From IMG/VR virus record IMGVR_UViG_3300042898_000480, positions 1 to 25,174 of that record: 25,174 bases of DNA, one strand, 5' to 3'. Positions within the stretch are counted from its first letter, which is position 1. Every line of letters starts with the position of its first letter. Of this stretch, positions 24,647 to 25,174 are shown in pieces. The DNA is from a virus. The notes under the pieces are model-generated. The model was given only the letters and a program-made list of their open reading frames with translations, was not told the origin of the DNA and searched no databases. A program made the position numbers and the translations under genes.

Positions 24647-25081
24647 ATGACATATCAGCATCCTTGGATTTATAGCGGTAAACCTTTTGAATCTGAGGAT
24701 ATCAACGAGTATTATGGATTTATATATAGGATAACTAATACTGTTAACGGTCATGATTACGTTGGCAGGAAATACTTCAAAACAATCAAAAAGAGACCAC
24801 CTCTAAAAGGCAAGAAAAACAAGCGCAGGGAAACAGTTGAAACTGATTGGAAAGAATACTGGGGCAGTAGTCCTAGACTCCAAGCAGATATAGACTTACT
24901 AGGCAAGGACAAGTTCACTCGTGAAATCATACATCTATGTGAGTCACGTGGCGAAACTAACTACTTGGAAGCCTATTACCAGTTTAAGGAAGATGTATTG
25001 TTACGTGAAAACAACTACAATGGCATCATCCAGATCAGACTAGGTAAGAATTCCGTAAAAGATTTAAAGATTACAAAATAA
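24647..25081 (+). CDS. GIY-YIG-like phage nuclease
   Basis: 144 residues. The N-terminal EYYGFIYRITNTVNGHDYVG followed by RKYF gives the GIY...YIG pattern in the forms FIY and YVG, with the Arg just after as in GIY-YIG nucleases. Later WKEYWGSSPRLQADIDLLGK and a Glu in NYLEAYYQF (candidate metal ligand) fit small phage nucleases of this superfamily. No separate DNA-binding domain is seen, unlike homing enzymes such as I-TevI. It has an AAGGAT Shine-Dalgarno about 12 nt before the ATG, rather distant. It follows the PLP gene by 18 bp; whether it belongs to the cassette is unclear. Activity is inferred. Confidence 0.7.
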   Translation: MTYQHPWIYSGKPFESEDINEYYGFIYRITNTVNGHDYVGRKYFKTIKKRPPLKGKKNKRRETVETDWKEYWGSSPRLQADIDLLGKDKFTREIIHLCESRGETNYLEAYYQFKEDVLLRENNYNGIIQIRLGKNSVKDLKITK

Positions 25082-25174
25082 CAGTCAATGATGCAGATGT
25101 ATTTCTGTGTCCTGAGGAGATGGTAGGTTATGCCTACTTGGAACAGATAGAGAAGACTATCTACAGGACGACAC
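25082..25174 (+). other. Right-edge sequence, possible start of another gene
   Basis: After the nuclease stop, one forward frame stays open to the edge and reads DADVFLCPEEMVGYAYLEQ. The only ATG in it is at 25120, with GAGGAG directly abutting and therefore badly spaced. Too short to identify. Confidence 0.2.

Noticed and set aside
25120-25174. Partial gene starting at ATG 25120
   Set aside because: The Shine-Dalgarno-like GAGGAG abuts the ATG with no spacer, and only 18 codons are visible; kept only as a low-confidence edge note.
1-25174. tRNA genes, CRISPR arrays, insertion sequences, attachment sites, strong hairpin terminators
   Set aside because: Looked for by eye on both strands; no cloverleaf, spaced direct repeats, terminal inverted repeats with transposase, or GC-stem plus T-run was convincing.

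Overview
The window is part of the genome of a T4-like contractile-tailed phage (Caudoviricetes, myovirus type), most probably from an aquatic or marine environment. The evidence is an ordered set of T4-type baseplate genes (gp48/54-like, gp53-like, a hub protein, gp5, gp25, gp6 and a giant structural protein), followed on the other strand by the late sigma factor gp55 and the recombination nuclease pair gp47/gp46. Host-type housekeeping genes, rRNA and tRNA were not seen. The DNA is AT-rich. The marine suggestion rests on a cupredoxin-like module in the giant structural protein and a small basic histone-like protein, both of which I associate from memory with marine T4-like phages. The host cannot be named from the sequence.

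Left block (1-15684, minus strand): one tightly packed late operon, read right to left: tail tube/baseplate junction protein, LysM-like gp53, a 1067-residue hub-type protein with an N-terminal tail-lysozyme domain, gp5 with a C-terminal transglycosylase-like domain, gp25, gp6, and a giant protein of at least 1659 residues that runs off the left edge. T4-type late promoter boxes (TATAAATA, or GATAAATA variants) lie before the first gene, gp6 and gp25.

Centre (15685-15756): a 72-bp divergent control region. A sigma70-like promoter (TTGTAT-17 bp-TATAAT) faces gp55, and a perfect TATAAATA late box on the other strand sits inside its spacer. This looks like an early/late switch in which gp55 would activate the opposing operon.

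Right block (15757-25081, plus strand): gp55; then gp47, an unknown 118-residue protein and gp46 with overlapping ends, giving an Mre11/Rad50-like SbcCD-type complex; then an unusual accessory cassette. The cassette holds a B12-binding-type radical SAM enzyme, two paralogous ~150-residue proteins, two paralogous fold-type-I PLP aminotransferase-like proteins, and two small basic proteins embedded among them. A GIY-YIG-like nuclease follows. Overlapping starts and stops tie most cassette genes together. The radical SAM/PLP/small-protein set is the best candidate for an undescribed system; its substrate is unknown. One of the PLP genes has no normal start codon in the position its paralog predicts.
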